From the NCBI GenBank assembly GCA_019911785.1, contig JAIOJM010000301.1, positions 1 to 50,426 of the forward strand: a DNA stretch of 50,426 nucleotides, given 5' to 3'. Source of the stretch: Sulfuricella sp. (lineage in GTDB: Bacteria; Pseudomonadota; Gammaproteobacteria; Burkholderiales; Sulfuricellaceae). The notes beneath the pieces were generated by a model that searched no databases, was not told the origin of the DNA, and saw only the letters and a list, made by a program, of their open reading frames with translations. This document shows positions 34,823 through 43,435 of this stretch, one piece after another (positions within the stretch are counted from its first letter, which is position 1; the number at the start of each line of letters is the position of its first letter). Both the position numbers and the translations under genes were made by a program.

Positions 34823-36250
34823 TCAGGCATTGTTTTTTGATAGGTTGGCAAGCTGCTGCGTCAGGAAGCTGCTGGTTTGGGTCATGCTGCTGATCATCGT
34901 GTCCAGTGCCGTGAACTGGGCGCGATAGCGCTTTTCAATGTCCGCCAGGCGGCGGTTCAAGGCGTCCTTGCGGTTCTCCAGATCCTTGATGGATGAATTG
35001 ATGCCGTCGGTGCGGCTGCTCAGCGTCCCGTCACTGGACAGGAAGCCGCTTACCAGGCTATCGAGGGTATTGCCCGCTGCCGCAAAAAGGCTGGAGACAT
35101 CACCGAAATTGTTGTCAATGGCCTTTTGCAGCTTGGCGGAATCGAGCGCGAGGGAGCCGTCTTTCTGGAACGCGATGCCGATCTGCGACAGCGTGGTGAG
35201 GCTCCCGCTCAGGCCGCTTACCGGCGAGGAAAGGACCGAGCGGAGCTGGCGTTGTATCGCCAGGGTCGAGGCGTCGCCCTGCAATGGAGAGCCGGTCTTG
35301 GTTGCAGCGTCGTATGCGGTCAGATTCCTGAGGGTCGTGTTGATGCCATTGTAGGCTTTGACGAAAGCCTCCACGGAGGCCTGAACCGCCTGGTCGTCGC
35401 GGGCCACGGTCAGCGTCGTGGTGCTGCCCAGGTTGGTCTTGAGCAGGCTCAGCTTTACCCCTTCGATGGCGTCGGTCAGCGTATTTGAAGGCTTGGTTAC
35501 GGTGATGCCGTCGATCTTGAGGATGGCGTCCTGCGCGGCAACGGCCTGGGCCAGATTTTTTCCGCTGCCTGCCGGGGCGGTTGGGTCGAATGCCAGTTGC
35601 GACAGGCCGCTGGTGTCGGTGTTGGTGGCATCGTCATCGCTGACGGTGAGCCGCAGGCTGTTGGCGCTGCCGCTGTCCCTGGAGGTGAGCACCAGCCGGT
35701 TGGCCGAGCCGTCGTTGACGAGGGTGGCGCTCACCCCGATATTTGCCGCATTGATGGCGTCGCGGATCCCCCCCAAGGTGTTGTGGGCGGCATCTATGGT
35801 CACGGTCTGGGCGGGTTTGGCGCTGTTTGGCGTAAACGCATTGCTGCCGCTGTCGTAGCTGCCGTATTCGAAGGTCAGTGTGCCTGTTCCCACCACGTCC
35901 GTGACATTGGCAAAGCCGGCGGAGCCCACTTTTTGCTGCTGGGCAAGCTGTTGTACTTCGACCGAGTAACTCCCCGCGACTGCGCTGGTGTCGGCGCTCG
36001 CCGAAAGAATGCCGGAATCCGCGATGCTCGCCCTGTTTGCCTGCAACTTCGCCGGGCTGCTCAAATCCTGGACGGAAGTCTGGAATGATGCCAGCACGCT
36101 TTTCAGGCTGCCGTACGCCGAGAGCTGCGTCTGGTAGGCGGATTCACGCTTTCGCAGGAAGGCGAGGGGCTGGCTCTCAACGGCCATCAACTGGCTGACG
36201 ATGCTGTTGACGTCGAGGTTGGAGCCTATTCCGGGCGAGGAGAGCGCCAT
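34823..36250 (-). CDS. fliD: Filament cap protein FliD (HAP2)
   Basis: FliD is the pentameric filament cap that folds and inserts flagellin. The 475-residue product has the amino-terminal signature GIGSNLDVNSIVSQLMAVES and a C-terminal coiled coil (GINSSIKDLENRKDALNRRL, then RYRAQFTALDTMISSMTQTS). The middle domains are variable. In the 56-nt gap to flaG, GCCGTTAA on the minus strand (36279-36286) matches a sigma-28 -10, but no -35 lies 11 nt away. The gene may depend on read-through from fliC-flaG. Confidence 0.95.
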   Translation of the reverse strand: MALSSPGIGSNLDVNSIVSQLMAVESQPLAFLRKRESAYQTQLSAYGSLKSVLASFQTSVQDLSSPAKLQANRASIADSGILSASADTSAVAGSYSVEVQQLAQQQKVGSAGFANVTDVVGTGTLTFEYGSYDSGSNAFTPNSAKPAQTVTIDAAHNTLGGIRDAINAANIGVSATLVNDGSANRLVLTSRDSGSANSLRLTVSDDDATNTDTSGLSQLAFDPTAPAGSGKNLAQAVAAQDAILKIDGITVTKPSNTLTDAIEGVKLSLLKTNLGSTTTLTVARDDQAVQASVEAFVKAYNGINTTLRNLTAYDAATKTGSPLQGDASTLAIQRQLRSVLSSPVSGLSGSLTTLSQIGIAFQKDGSLALDSAKLQKAIDNNFGDVSSLFAAAGNTLDSLVSGFLSSDGTLSSRTDGINSSIKDLENRKDALNRRLADIEKRYRAQFTALDTMISSMTQTSSFLTQQLANLSKNNA

Positions 36251-36306
36251 GGTTGTTCCCTGTCAGGTGCTGAGTTGTTTAACGGCAGGGCGAGCCCGGG
36301 CCGCTT

Positions 36307-36675
36307 TCATGCCTTCTGCTTGATCATCAGCCCCTGCAGCTTGTCCAGCGCGTGGGCGATGGCCAGGGCCTCTTCCGAGGGCATCTGGCGCAGCACTTCC
36401 TTCGTCTGGCGATCAATCACCTTGACGATGGTGTTGTGGGTTTGCGGGTCAACGGTAAACTCCAGGTCCCGGGCGAAAACCTGGATGGTCCGGTTGATTT
36501 CCTCGACCGTGCATTCGATCTGCGCGCGGCCCTGCGGGGTACCCGTTCGAACTGCCTGGCTGGCGGGCTGCGCAGCAGCTTCCGGCACTCCCCTGTCGGT
36601 TGGTGGCCTGGGGGTTGCTCCGCCAGGCATGACGATCGATTTCGGCGGCCCCGATACTTGCTGGATATCCATCAT
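36307..36675 (-). CDS. flaG: FlaG family flagellar protein
   Basis: FlaG-family proteins affect filament length in some polar flagellates; their mechanism is not settled. The 122-residue product has a Pro/Ala-rich amino half and the conserved FlaG domain in the second half (EFTVDPQTHNTIVKVIDRQT, then VLRQMPSEEALAIAHALDKL). It lies between fliC and fliD, the usual place. Confidence 0.9.
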   Translation of the reverse strand: MMDIQQVSGPPKSIVMPGGATPRPPTDRGVPEAAAQPASQAVRTGTPQGRAQIECTVEEINRTIQVFARDLEFTVDPQTHNTIVKVIDRQTKEVLRQMPSEEALAIAHALDKLQGLMIKQKA

Positions 36676-36694
36676 TTACCCCCTTGAGTGAAAT

Positions 36695-36722
36695 GCCCCG
36701 GCGAGCTCAGGCCGGCCGGGGC
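36695..36722 (-). terminator. Hairpin after fliC
   Basis: GCCCCGGC and GCCGGGGC form a perfect 8-bp stem with a 12-nt loop 20 nt past the fliC stop. Only ATTTC follows, so it is at best a partial terminator. Such a hairpin could let fliC mRNA exceed the downstream flaG-fliD message. Confidence 0.4.
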
Positions 36723-36742
36723 GATGGCTATCGACTCCCTGA

Positions 36743-37576
36743 TCAGCCACGCAGGAGCGTCAACACGGTGTTGGGCAAGGCATTGGCCTGCGCCAGCATC
36801 GCCGTGCCGGCCTGCTGGAGAATCTGGCCGCGGGTCATGTTAGCCGTTTCCGCCGCGAAGTCGGTGTCGGTGATGCGGCTGCGGGCAGCGGCCTGGTTCT
36901 CGGCCGCGACTTGCAGGTTGCTGATGACCGAGTCGAAGCGGTTCTGCGCCGCGCCGAAGGTTGCGCGGGCGGTGGTGATTTCGCCGATCGCGGTGTCGAG
37001 GCTGTCGATTGCGGCTTGTGCAGTCGCCTGGCTGGTGCTGATATTCGCGCTGACCGCAGCCGCGGTGCCGACACCTGCCGTCAAATCGGTCGTGGCGATG
37101 GCGATCTGGTCCGTGGCCACGTTATTGGCGCCCACCTGGAAAGTCAGCGTAGCCGCCGTGTTGAGCAGGTTGGTGCCGTTGAACTTGGTGCCGGTCAGAA
37201 CGCGGGTCACTTCCGCGCCGAGCTGTGCGTATTCGGTCTGCAGGTTGGCGCGGTCACTGGCTCCGTTTGAGGCGTTGGCAGACTGGACCGACAGTTCGCG
37301 CATGCGTTGCAGCGCGTCGCCCACCTTGCCGAGCGCGCCCTCAGCCGTTTGCGACAGCGAGATTGCGTCGTTGGCGTTGCGGATCGCGACGTTCATGCCC
37401 TTCACCTGGGCATTCATCCGTTCCGCGATGGCCAGGCCGGCAGCATCGTCCTTGGCGCTGTTGACGCGAAGGCCGGAAGACAGGCGCTGCAGCGAGGTGG
37501 TCAGAGATGACTGGGAAGCGCTGAGGTTGCGTTGCGCGTTCAACGATGCGATGTTGGTGTTGATGGTCATGGACAT
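36743..37576 (-). CDS. fliC: Flagellin FliC
   Basis: FliC is the filament subunit, the most abundant exported protein. The 277-residue product is short, with intact D0/D1 ends: [20 protein letters not shown] at the start and [20 protein letters not shown] near the end, closing with [11 protein letters not shown]. Only a small central region lies between, so surface-exposed D2/D3 domains are nearly absent. It is the only flagellin gene in the window. AGGAGA precedes the ATG; a second ATG lies two codons on. The sigma-28 promoter lies about 100 nt upstream. Confidence 0.97.
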   Translation of the reverse strand: MSMTINTNIASLNAQRNLSASQSSLTTSLQRLSSGLRVNSAKDDAAGLAIAERMNAQVKGMNVAIRNANDAISLSQTAEGALGKVGDALQRMRELSVQSANASNGASDRANLQTEYAQLGAEVTRVLTGTKFNGTNLLNTAATLTFQVGANNVATDQIAIATTDLTAGVGTAAAVSANISTSQATAQAAIDSLDTAIGEITTARATFGAAQNRFDSVISNLQVAAENQAAARSRITDTDFAAETANMTRGQILQQAGTAMLAQANALPNTVLTLLRG

Positions 37577-37674
37577 TTTAGTTCTCCTGATAACAAGGTT
37601 TGGTCAAACGCGGCTAGGCGCCGCCAACTTTGGTCTGCCTCGTTGTGGAGGCGTTAAAACCGCTGTTATGCTGG

Positions 37675-37701
37675 TTATCGGAGATTCACGGTGAAAGTTT
37701 A
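37675..37701 (-). promoter_or_regulatory. Sigma-28 promoter of fliC
   Basis: On the minus strand TAAACTTT is followed by exactly 11 nt and then TCCGATAA, one base away from consensus in each octamer. The predicted leader to the fliC ATG is about 90 nt, longer than for the other late genes here. It contains a short GCGGC/GCCGC stem ahead of the ribosome binding site. Confidence 0.85.
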
Positions 37702-37827
37702 GGTCCATTTGAAAAATTCTTGATTGCTACCACGCCAGCTTAACCGGTGCGCGATTTTTCAAGGGCCGGAACTGGCGCCGGAAATGCGCTTTATTCCCCG
37801 GATTGGAGGTGAGGATTCAGAAGCCGG

Positions 37828-39609
37828 CTATGCCGCCGCGGCATAAACCCGGTTCTTGCCTGTCTGCTTGGCCTGGTAAAGGGCCGCGTCGGCGCGGGCG
37901 ATGACCCCGTCCTGCTGCTCGCCTTGCGCGCGCAGCGCAACGCCCGCGCTGAAGGTGATCAGCAGCCGCTGGTTCTGGTGGAGGAAGAATGTCTTGGTGA
38001 GATCACGCTGCAGCCGGGCCATGACCGAAACTGCCTCGTCCAGCCCGGTATCGGGCAGCAGGACCACGAATTCCTCGCCGCCAAAACGGGCGACGATATC
38101 GCTGGGGCGGAGCGATTCCTTCACCACCTGCACCAGGTGCACCAGCGCATCGTCCCCGGCCTGGTGGCCGTGGGTGTCGTTGAGCTGCTTGAAGTTGTCG
38201 ATGTCCAGCAGCGCCAGGCTGAGCGGCAAACCGCTGCGGTCGGCGCGGGATGCCTCGCGCTCGAAAGCCTCGTCCATGCCGCGACGGTTCAGGGTGCAGG
38301 TCAGATGGTCCTCGCGCACCTTTTCGCCGATCTGCTCCAGCTCGGATTCCAGTTGCCGTATTTTTTCCTCCGCGGCTTCTGCCTGCCTGCGCGTCTGCAG
38401 CAGATCATTCCGGGAGCGCAGCGCATTGGTCTGGATGAGCTTGGTTTCCCGCATCACGTCGTCGAGAATCTGGCTGAGTTGCCCGATATCGTCAGTCTGG
38501 CTGATCTTTCTGGTATAGCTCTCGATCTTGTCATGGTAGACGCCCGTGGTTTCGGACAGCTCCCCGATGCGGTCGATGAAGCTGGTGACCATGCTCTTGA
38601 AGGCGGCCTTGGCCTCGTTCAGGCTGTGCTTCAGGACCCCCTGCTTGAAAATGACTTCCTTCAGGCAGCGTTCAGCATCGGCGATTACCTTGACGTTGAG
38701 GGGGTCGGAGATGATCTGCCGAACGACGGTGATCTGGCCATGCAACCGCTGGTCGTCCACGACGAGTTCGCCGACGTTTTCCACCAGGAGCTGCAACAGG
38801 CGCAGCAGCCCCTCGCGCAGTTCGGCTTCTTCGCCGCCCCGCAATTCCAGTCTGATGCACATTTGCCTGAGGCCGGCCGCGAGGCTGCCCAGCGCCGCCC
38901 CGTCGCGCGCCTGCCGCGCCTTTGCCGCAAGCGCTTCGGCTTCGCGTGCCAGCGGGGATGCGCTGTCGAGACGTGACGCCACCGCGCATTCCAGGACCTG
39001 CGCCAGGAGTTCCCTAAGCTGGTCGGGGGTATCGTCAGCGGGGGCTTCGGCAATTCTGCGAGGGGGGAAAAGGCCCGCCTCGGCAGGGGCGTCAACGAGG
39101 GCTATCGGATCGGCCAGCCCGGCCGGGGCCTCCGACCAGGACCTGACCAGAGACTGCAGCCGGCTGTGCATTTTCGCCGGATCGGAGGCGGAACTGCTGA
39201 GGATCTTTTCCAGCCCTTCTCTTTTCCTGGCGGTGGTCACGCCCTTCTGCTTGGCTTCCCATTGTCGCAGCAGTTCGCGGATCAGGTCGCCCCAAGGCTG
39301 GGCAGCGTGGGATACGGTTCCATGCGACCCGGCCACCGCGGCGAGGGTGGTTGCGCATGTGCCCCAGTCCTTTTCCGCGACTGCCTTTTCCAGCAGGCTG
39401 GCGGTGCGCGCCTTTTCCGGCGTGGTGCGGGGAAGGTCCGCAACCACTTTCTGCAGCGCCCTCTCAGGCCCCATGGCCTCGGAGTCTGCGGGGATGCCGG
39501 CGATTTCCTGGTATAACTGGCGGTAGTTTTCGGGGGTAGGCGCGACTTGGCGCGCGGCAAGAAGCCGCAGCGTTTCCTTGGCAATCATAGTCGGGTTGGT
39601 CTGGGTCAT
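37828..39609 (-). CDS. GGDEF diguanylate cyclase with long helical N-terminal region
   Basis: The gene encodes a likely active diguanylate cyclase. ATG 39609 gives 593 residues; upstream in-frame starts add only low-complexity residues. The first ~420 residues hold no recognised sensor but begin with a conserved-looking TPENYRQLYQEIAG segment. They contain long charged helices, with a coiled coil around 400-450. The GGDEF domain follows (active motif GGEEF near residues 508-512). The inhibitory I-site RxxD is present as RPSD, five residues before GGEEF. No transmembrane segment is visible, so it is probably cytoplasmic. It is separated from the NarL-type gene by 168 nt, so it may be the last gene of that operon or be transcribed separately. 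Confidence 0.9.
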   Translation of the reverse strand: MTQTNPTMIAKETLRLLAARQVAPTPENYRQLYQEIAGIPADSEAMGPERALQKVVADLPRTTPEKARTASLLEKAVAEKDWGTCATTLAAVAGSHGTVSHAAQPWGDLIRELLRQWEAKQKGVTTARKREGLEKILSSSASDPAKMHSRLQSLVRSWSEAPAGLADPIALVDAPAEAGLFPPRRIAEAPADDTPDQLRELLAQVLECAVASRLDSASPLAREAEALAAKARQARDGAALGSLAAGLRQMCIRLELRGGEEAELREGLLRLLQLLVENVGELVVDDQRLHGQITVVRQIISDPLNVKVIADAERCLKEVIFKQGVLKHSLNEAKAAFKSMVTSFIDRIGELSETTGVYHDKIESYTRKISQTDDIGQLSQILDDVMRETKLIQTNALRSRNDLLQTRRQAEAAEEKIRQLESELEQIGEKVREDHLTCTLNRRGMDEAFEREASRADRSGLPLSLALLDIDNFKQLNDTHGHQAGDDALVHLVQVVKESLRPSDIVARFGGEEFVVLLPDTGLDEAVSVMARLQRDLTKTFFLHQNQRLLITFSAGVALRAQGEQQDGVIARADAALYQAKQTGKNRVYAAAA

Positions 39610-39777
39610 GGCGGACCTGGGGTCAGGAATCGGAATCCGGGGCATCGGCCTCATGCCTGGAGTCATTCTACCGGCTGGTTCCGGCCCCATGGCACGGAAC
39701 AGAGGGGAAAAAGGTGGCTTATTCGACGGGCGGACGGCAGGGGGGTGGCCAGCCTGCCGACAGGCGGGTGAAACAGA

Positions 39778-40410
39778 TTATTCGACGAATTGATGCTTGA
39801 TCGCGTAGTGGGTCAATTCCGCATTGTTCTTGAGTTTCATTTTTTCCAGCAGGCGCGACCGGTACACGCTCACGGTCTTGACGCTCAGCGACATTTCGGC
39901 GGCGCATCCCGTCAGGGTCTTGCCGGACGCGATCAGGCAAAGGGTCTGGTGTTCGCGGTAGGACAGGGTCTCATGGGGCAATTTTTCCGTGTCGCCGCCC
40001 AGAATGTCAGCCAGGCGCTCCGCGACGGACGGGCTGACGTATTTTCTGCCGCTCGCCACGTGGCGGATGGAGGTGACCAGCAATTCCGGGGCGCTCTGCT
40101 TGGTAAGGTATCCCGATGCCCCCGCTTTCAGGGCTTGCACGGCGTATTGGTCTTCACGGTACATGCTCAATATCAGCACGGCAAGTTTGGGGTGCTCCTT
40201 CCTCAACTGCTTCAGGACCTCGATCCCGTTCTTGTCGGGCATGGAAATGTCCAGCAGGAGCACGTCCACCTCGATTTCCCGCACCAGTTTTAAGGTCTGC
40301 AGCCCGTTTTCGGCCTCGCCCACCACGACCATGTCCTTGGTTTCCGCCAGGATCTGCTTCAAGCCTTGGCGCAGGATTTTGTGATCGTCGACGATGAGGA
40401 CTCGAATCAT
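39778..40410 (-). CDS. NarL/FixJ-family response regulator
   Basis: This is a DNA-binding response regulator. The 210-residue product has an N-terminal receiver domain with acidic pair Asp8-Asp9, phosphoacceptor Asp54 (LLLDISMPDKNG) and the conserved lysine in GYLTKQ. The C-terminal LuxR-type helix-turn-helix is LTGCAAEMSLSVKTVSVYRS. Its start overlaps the kinase gene at 40407 by 4 nt (ATGA), so the two are almost certainly a cognate pair. The target genes are unknown. Confidence 0.93.
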   Translation of the reverse strand: MIRVLIVDDHKILRQGLKQILAETKDMVVVGEAENGLQTLKLVREIEVDVLLLDISMPDKNGIEVLKQLRKEHPKLAVLILSMYREDQYAVQALKAGASGYLTKQSAPELLVTSIRHVASGRKYVSPSVAERLADILGGDTEKLPHETLSYREHQTLCLIASGKTLTGCAAEMSLSVKTVSVYRSRLLEKMKLKNNAELTHYAIKHQFVE

Positions 40411-42014
40411 TGGTCTGCCTTCTGTGAGTCTGGGTCAATGCGGTAAGGTTGCGGGCTTTGATTCTTTTCAGGGGTAACGCCGGCCCCGTGGAGCGGCTCA
40501 TAAAACAGTGCGCCGTGTTCGTCCGGCATGCTGTGGCGGTCGATCCCGGGCTTGCCGCGCGGGATGCGCACCCTGACTGTTGTCCCTTTCCCCGGCGCGC
40601 CTTCGATTTTGACGTCCCCCCCCAGATAGCTGGAACGCTCCAGCATGCCCCGGATGCCGAAGGAATCGGGCTTGCGCTTTTCTTCTTCCTCGATGCCGCG
40701 TCCGTTGTCGGCCACCTCCAGTTCCACGTATTCCTTCGTGGCATGCAGTCTCACCCTCATCTCGGTGGCGTTGGCATGTTTCGCGATGTTGGTGAGCGTT
40801 TCCTGGAAAATGCGGAAAATGGCGACAGTAAGCTCGGGTTCCAGGTTGATTTCGGCGTTGGCGCACATGAACCGGCAACTGATCCCCATGCGGTTCTGGA
40901 ATTCCTCGGCCTGCCACTCGATGGCCGGGACAATCCCGAGGTCCAGCAACCCTGGCCGCAGGTCCCTGGCAATCCTTCCGGTGGTTTCGATGGCCCGGTT
41001 CACCAGGTTCTCAATGGATACGGCCTTCTCCAGCAACGGGGCCTGGTCCTTGGCCAGGCGGTTGGCCAGCCAGGCAAGTTCGATCTTGATCGCGGTCAGG
41101 GTGCCGCCGATGTCGTCGTGAACATCCCAGGAAATCTTCGTTCTTTCCAGTTCCTTGACATTTTCAATGTGGGAGGACAGATTGCGCAGCTCCTGGCGGG
41201 ACTGCTTGATCTCCAGTTCCGCCCGCTTGCTGAATGTGATGTTGGCCATGATGCCTTCCCACAGGAGGCCGTCATTGGCGGCGCGTCTGGGGCTGGACCG
41301 CACGTTGATCCACTTGATTTCATTTCCCCCGCCGATCCGGATGCGGCCTTCCCAGTTCAAGGTAGTGAGCGTGTTCGCCGAGTTGGCCATGGACTGGTCG
41401 TACGAGGGACGGTCTTCGGGAACGATCAGGTCGACAAACATTGCAGGGGTGTCCTGCAGGGCCCTGGGGCTCACGCCGAGCAGCAGATTGGCGCCTTCGC
41501 TCACGTAGGAAAAAAAACTGGCGCCGTCCTTGCCCTTGAAAAACTGGTACACCATGCCCGGAATGTTGGCCGCGATCGCCCTGAACCGCGCCTCGCTTTC
41601 CTGCAAGGCGATCAGCGTTTCCCTGTGCTGTTTGTGTGCGCTGGCCCACTCCAGGGCGCGTTCCATCGCCGGGACCAGTCGCTGGAGCTGGCCTTTCGTC
41701 AGGTAGTCGCTGGCGCCGGCCTTCATGGCTTCCACCGCGGCCTCCTCGCCAATGTTGTCTGAAACGATGATGAAGGGCAAATCGAACTTCAGTTTGCGGA
41801 GCAGGCTCAGCGCCGCTATGGCATTGAAACGGGGCATGCTATGGCCGGATATCGCCACGTCCCAGGGATGCGCCAGGAGCGCCGTTTCCATGGCTTGGGC
41901 CGTATCCACGCGCTGATGCACGATGTCATAGCCGTTCCCGGCGAGTCCGGAGAGGACGGGGAATGTGTCATCCTCGGAACCCTCGATCAGTAAAACTCGT
42001 AACAGCTGTTTCAT
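40407..42014 (-). CDS. Sensor histidine kinase, receiver-like + PAS + HisKA_3
   Basis: This is the cytoplasmic kinase paired with the NarL-type regulator. The 535-residue product begins with a receiver-like domain (residues 1-125) in which the phosphoacceptor position is Gly57 (AISGHSMP instead of the usual ISDxxMP); it is probably a pseudo-receiver. A PAS domain follows (residues ~145-270), then the HisKA_3 dimerisation region. The likely phosphorylated histidine is in WDVHDDIGGTLTAIKIELAW. A HATPase domain completes the protein (VADNGRGI; FGIRGMLERSSYLGG). No membrane helix is seen, so it senses a cytoplasmic signal. The gene may have an internal promoter (TATAAT at 42057-42062). Confidence 0.9.
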   Translation of the reverse strand: MKQLLRVLLIEGSEDDTFPVLSGLAGNGYDIVHQRVDTAQAMETALLAHPWDVAISGHSMPRFNAIAALSLLRKLKFDLPFIIVSDNIGEEAAVEAMKAGASDYLTKGQLQRLVPAMERALEWASAHKQHRETLIALQESEARFRAIAANIPGMVYQFFKGKDGASFFSYVSEGANLLLGVSPRALQDTPAMFVDLIVPEDRPSYDQSMANSANTLTTLNWEGRIRIGGGNEIKWINVRSSPRRAANDGLLWEGIMANITFSKRAELEIKQSRQELRNLSSHIENVKELERTKISWDVHDDIGGTLTAIKIELAWLANRLAKDQAPLLEKAVSIENLVNRAIETTGRIARDLRPGLLDLGIVPAIEWQAEEFQNRMGISCRFMCANAEINLEPELTVAIFRIFQETLTNIAKHANATEMRVRLHATKEYVELEVADNGRGIEEEEKRKPDSFGIRGMLERSSYLGGDVKIEGAPGKGTTVRVRIPRGKPGIDRHSMPDEHGALFYEPLHGAGVTPEKNQSPQPYRIDPDSQKADQ

Positions 42015-42056
42015 GACTTTATCCGCCGCCGGGACAAACAGGGATCAGGAATGCGG

Positions 42057-42062
42057 ATTATA
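42057..42062 (-). promoter_or_regulatory. Candidate sigma-70 -10 box before the REC-PAS kinase
   Basis: On the minus strand a perfect TATAAT lies 43 nt before the kinase ATG, just past the end of the HD-GYP gene. No recognisable -35 lies at 16-18 nt. It could be an internal promoter for the kinase-regulator pair. Confidence 0.25.
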
Positions 42063-42064
42063 TC

Positions 42065-43423
42065 TTAAAAATGCGGAAGGGTCTCCTCCATGCTGGCACG
42101 CACGTGGACCTTGATCGTGATCCCTTCGGTTTGCTCGAAGGCCTTGAACTGGCTGATGAGGGAATCGTCCAGCATGTAGTCCCTCGCCAGCAGCAGGATG
42201 CCTTCCCGGCTCACCAGGTCGCGGGAAAGCGTCATGCCGCTGCGCAGCTGCGACGTGGCCAACTCCAGTTCCGCCGCTCCGCCGTGTTCCTGACTTACCC
42301 CGCCCAGCATTGCGGCAAAGGTGTCGACCACGATCGGGTCATAGCGTTTGCCGCGCGCTTCGACGATGAAGCGCAGGGCGGCTGTCGGGCTGTGGCAATT
42401 GTTCACCAGGGAGCCGATCTGCAGCGCGTCGTAATCGTTGGCCACCGCCAGGATGCGCGCCCCGAGCGGTATCGCGAGGCCGCTCAGGCCGTCGGGATAG
42501 CCCATCCCGTCGTAGCGCTCGTGATGGCTGCGGATCAGCTTCGCCGCGCCGCTCAATTGTTCCAGCGCCATCAGCGCCGCCTGCCCCTTGGCCGGGTGTT
42601 TGACCATTTCGGCCCGCTCCTCGCTGTTGAGCGAAGTGAAGGGCTTGTTGAACAGCCTGTCTGGCAGGCCGAATTTGCCGATATCGTGCAGCAGCGCCGC
42701 CAGTGTCACGTCCTGCGCTTCGGCATCGTTCAGTCCCAGGCGCTGCGCCATCTTGCGCGCGTGTTCCGCGACCCGCCTGGAATGGCCCGCCATGGTGCCC
42801 TCGCGCAACTCGATCAGGTTGGAAAACACCTTGACCGAAGTGAGAAATCCTTTTTTCAGCTTGTCATGGGCGTCCTGCAGCGAAGCCATGGCCTGGCGGA
42901 GGGCTTCGGTCCTTTCCCGCACCTTGTTTTCCAGGCCGGCGTTGAGTTCCATGAGTTCCAGGTTCTGGCGCTCCGTCAGCTCTTCCAGGCGCTTTTTTTC
43001 GCGCTCCAGCATCTTGCGCTCCAGGGCCTGCTTGACCACCAGGACCACGTCGTTGTCCTCCCAGGGCTTGGAGATGTAGCGGTAGATTTCCCCCCGGTTG
43101 ATGGCGGCAACGGTGGAGCTGATGTCGGCGTAGCCGGTCAGCAGAATGCGCACGGTGTCCGGCCAGTCCCGCCGTACCCGCTCAAGGAATTGGGCGCCGT
43201 CCATCTCGGGCATGCGCATGTCGGAGATCACCAGGTCCACCGGATGTTGCCCCAGCAGTTCCAGACCACGTGCGCCGCTTGTGGCGGTGAGCACGGCGTA
43301 GCCGTGGGGGCGGAACAGGCGCTTCAGCGAACTGAGGATGTTCTCTTCATCATCCACAAAAAGCAGCTTAGCCGGGCCGGCGGCAACGTCAGCTAGCTGG
43401 GCGAGGGCGGGGTCGGGGGTCAT
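42065..43423 (-). CDS. REC-HD-GYP c-di-GMP phosphodiesterase
   Basis: This is a receiver-controlled cyclic di-GMP hydrolase of the RpfG type. The 452-residue product has a receiver domain (acidic VDDE, phosphoacceptor Asp68 in VISDMRMPEMDG), a coiled linker (~125-195), and an HD-GYP domain. The metal-binding HD is in LLHDIGKFGLPDRL, and the diagnostic motif is HHERYDGMGYPDGL. All key residues of an active enzyme appear present. It starts 12 nt after the GAF-kinase stop, so that kinase is the likely phosphate donor. Confidence 0.93.
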   Translation of the reverse strand: MTPDPALAQLADVAAGPAKLLFVDDEENILSSLKRLFRPHGYAVLTATSGARGLELLGQHPVDLVISDMRMPEMDGAQFLERVRRDWPDTVRILLTGYADISSTVAAINRGEIYRYISKPWEDNDVVLVVKQALERKMLEREKKRLEELTERQNLELMELNAGLENKVRERTEALRQAMASLQDAHDKLKKGFLTSVKVFSNLIELREGTMAGHSRRVAEHARKMAQRLGLNDAEAQDVTLAALLHDIGKFGLPDRLFNKPFTSLNSEERAEMVKHPAKGQAALMALEQLSGAAKLIRSHHERYDGMGYPDGLSGLAIPLGARILAVANDYDALQIGSLVNNCHSPTAALRFIVEARGKRYDPIVVDTFAAMLGGVSQEHGGAAELELATSQLRSGMTLSRDLVSREGILLLARDYMLDDSLISQFKAFEQTEGITIKVHVRASMEETLPHF

Positions 43424-43435
43424 GGCTCGATCCTG

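Noticed and set aside
39719..39787. TTATTCGACG direct repeat (39719-39728 and 39778-39787) around the end of the NarL-type gene
   Set aside because: Only 10 nt long and 59 nt apart, with no insertion-sequence content between; probably chance.
42071..43396. Open frame (441 codons) antisense to the REC-HD-GYP gene
   Set aside because: Mirror-frame composition, no start signal; the minus-strand receiver and HD-GYP motifs are unmistakable.
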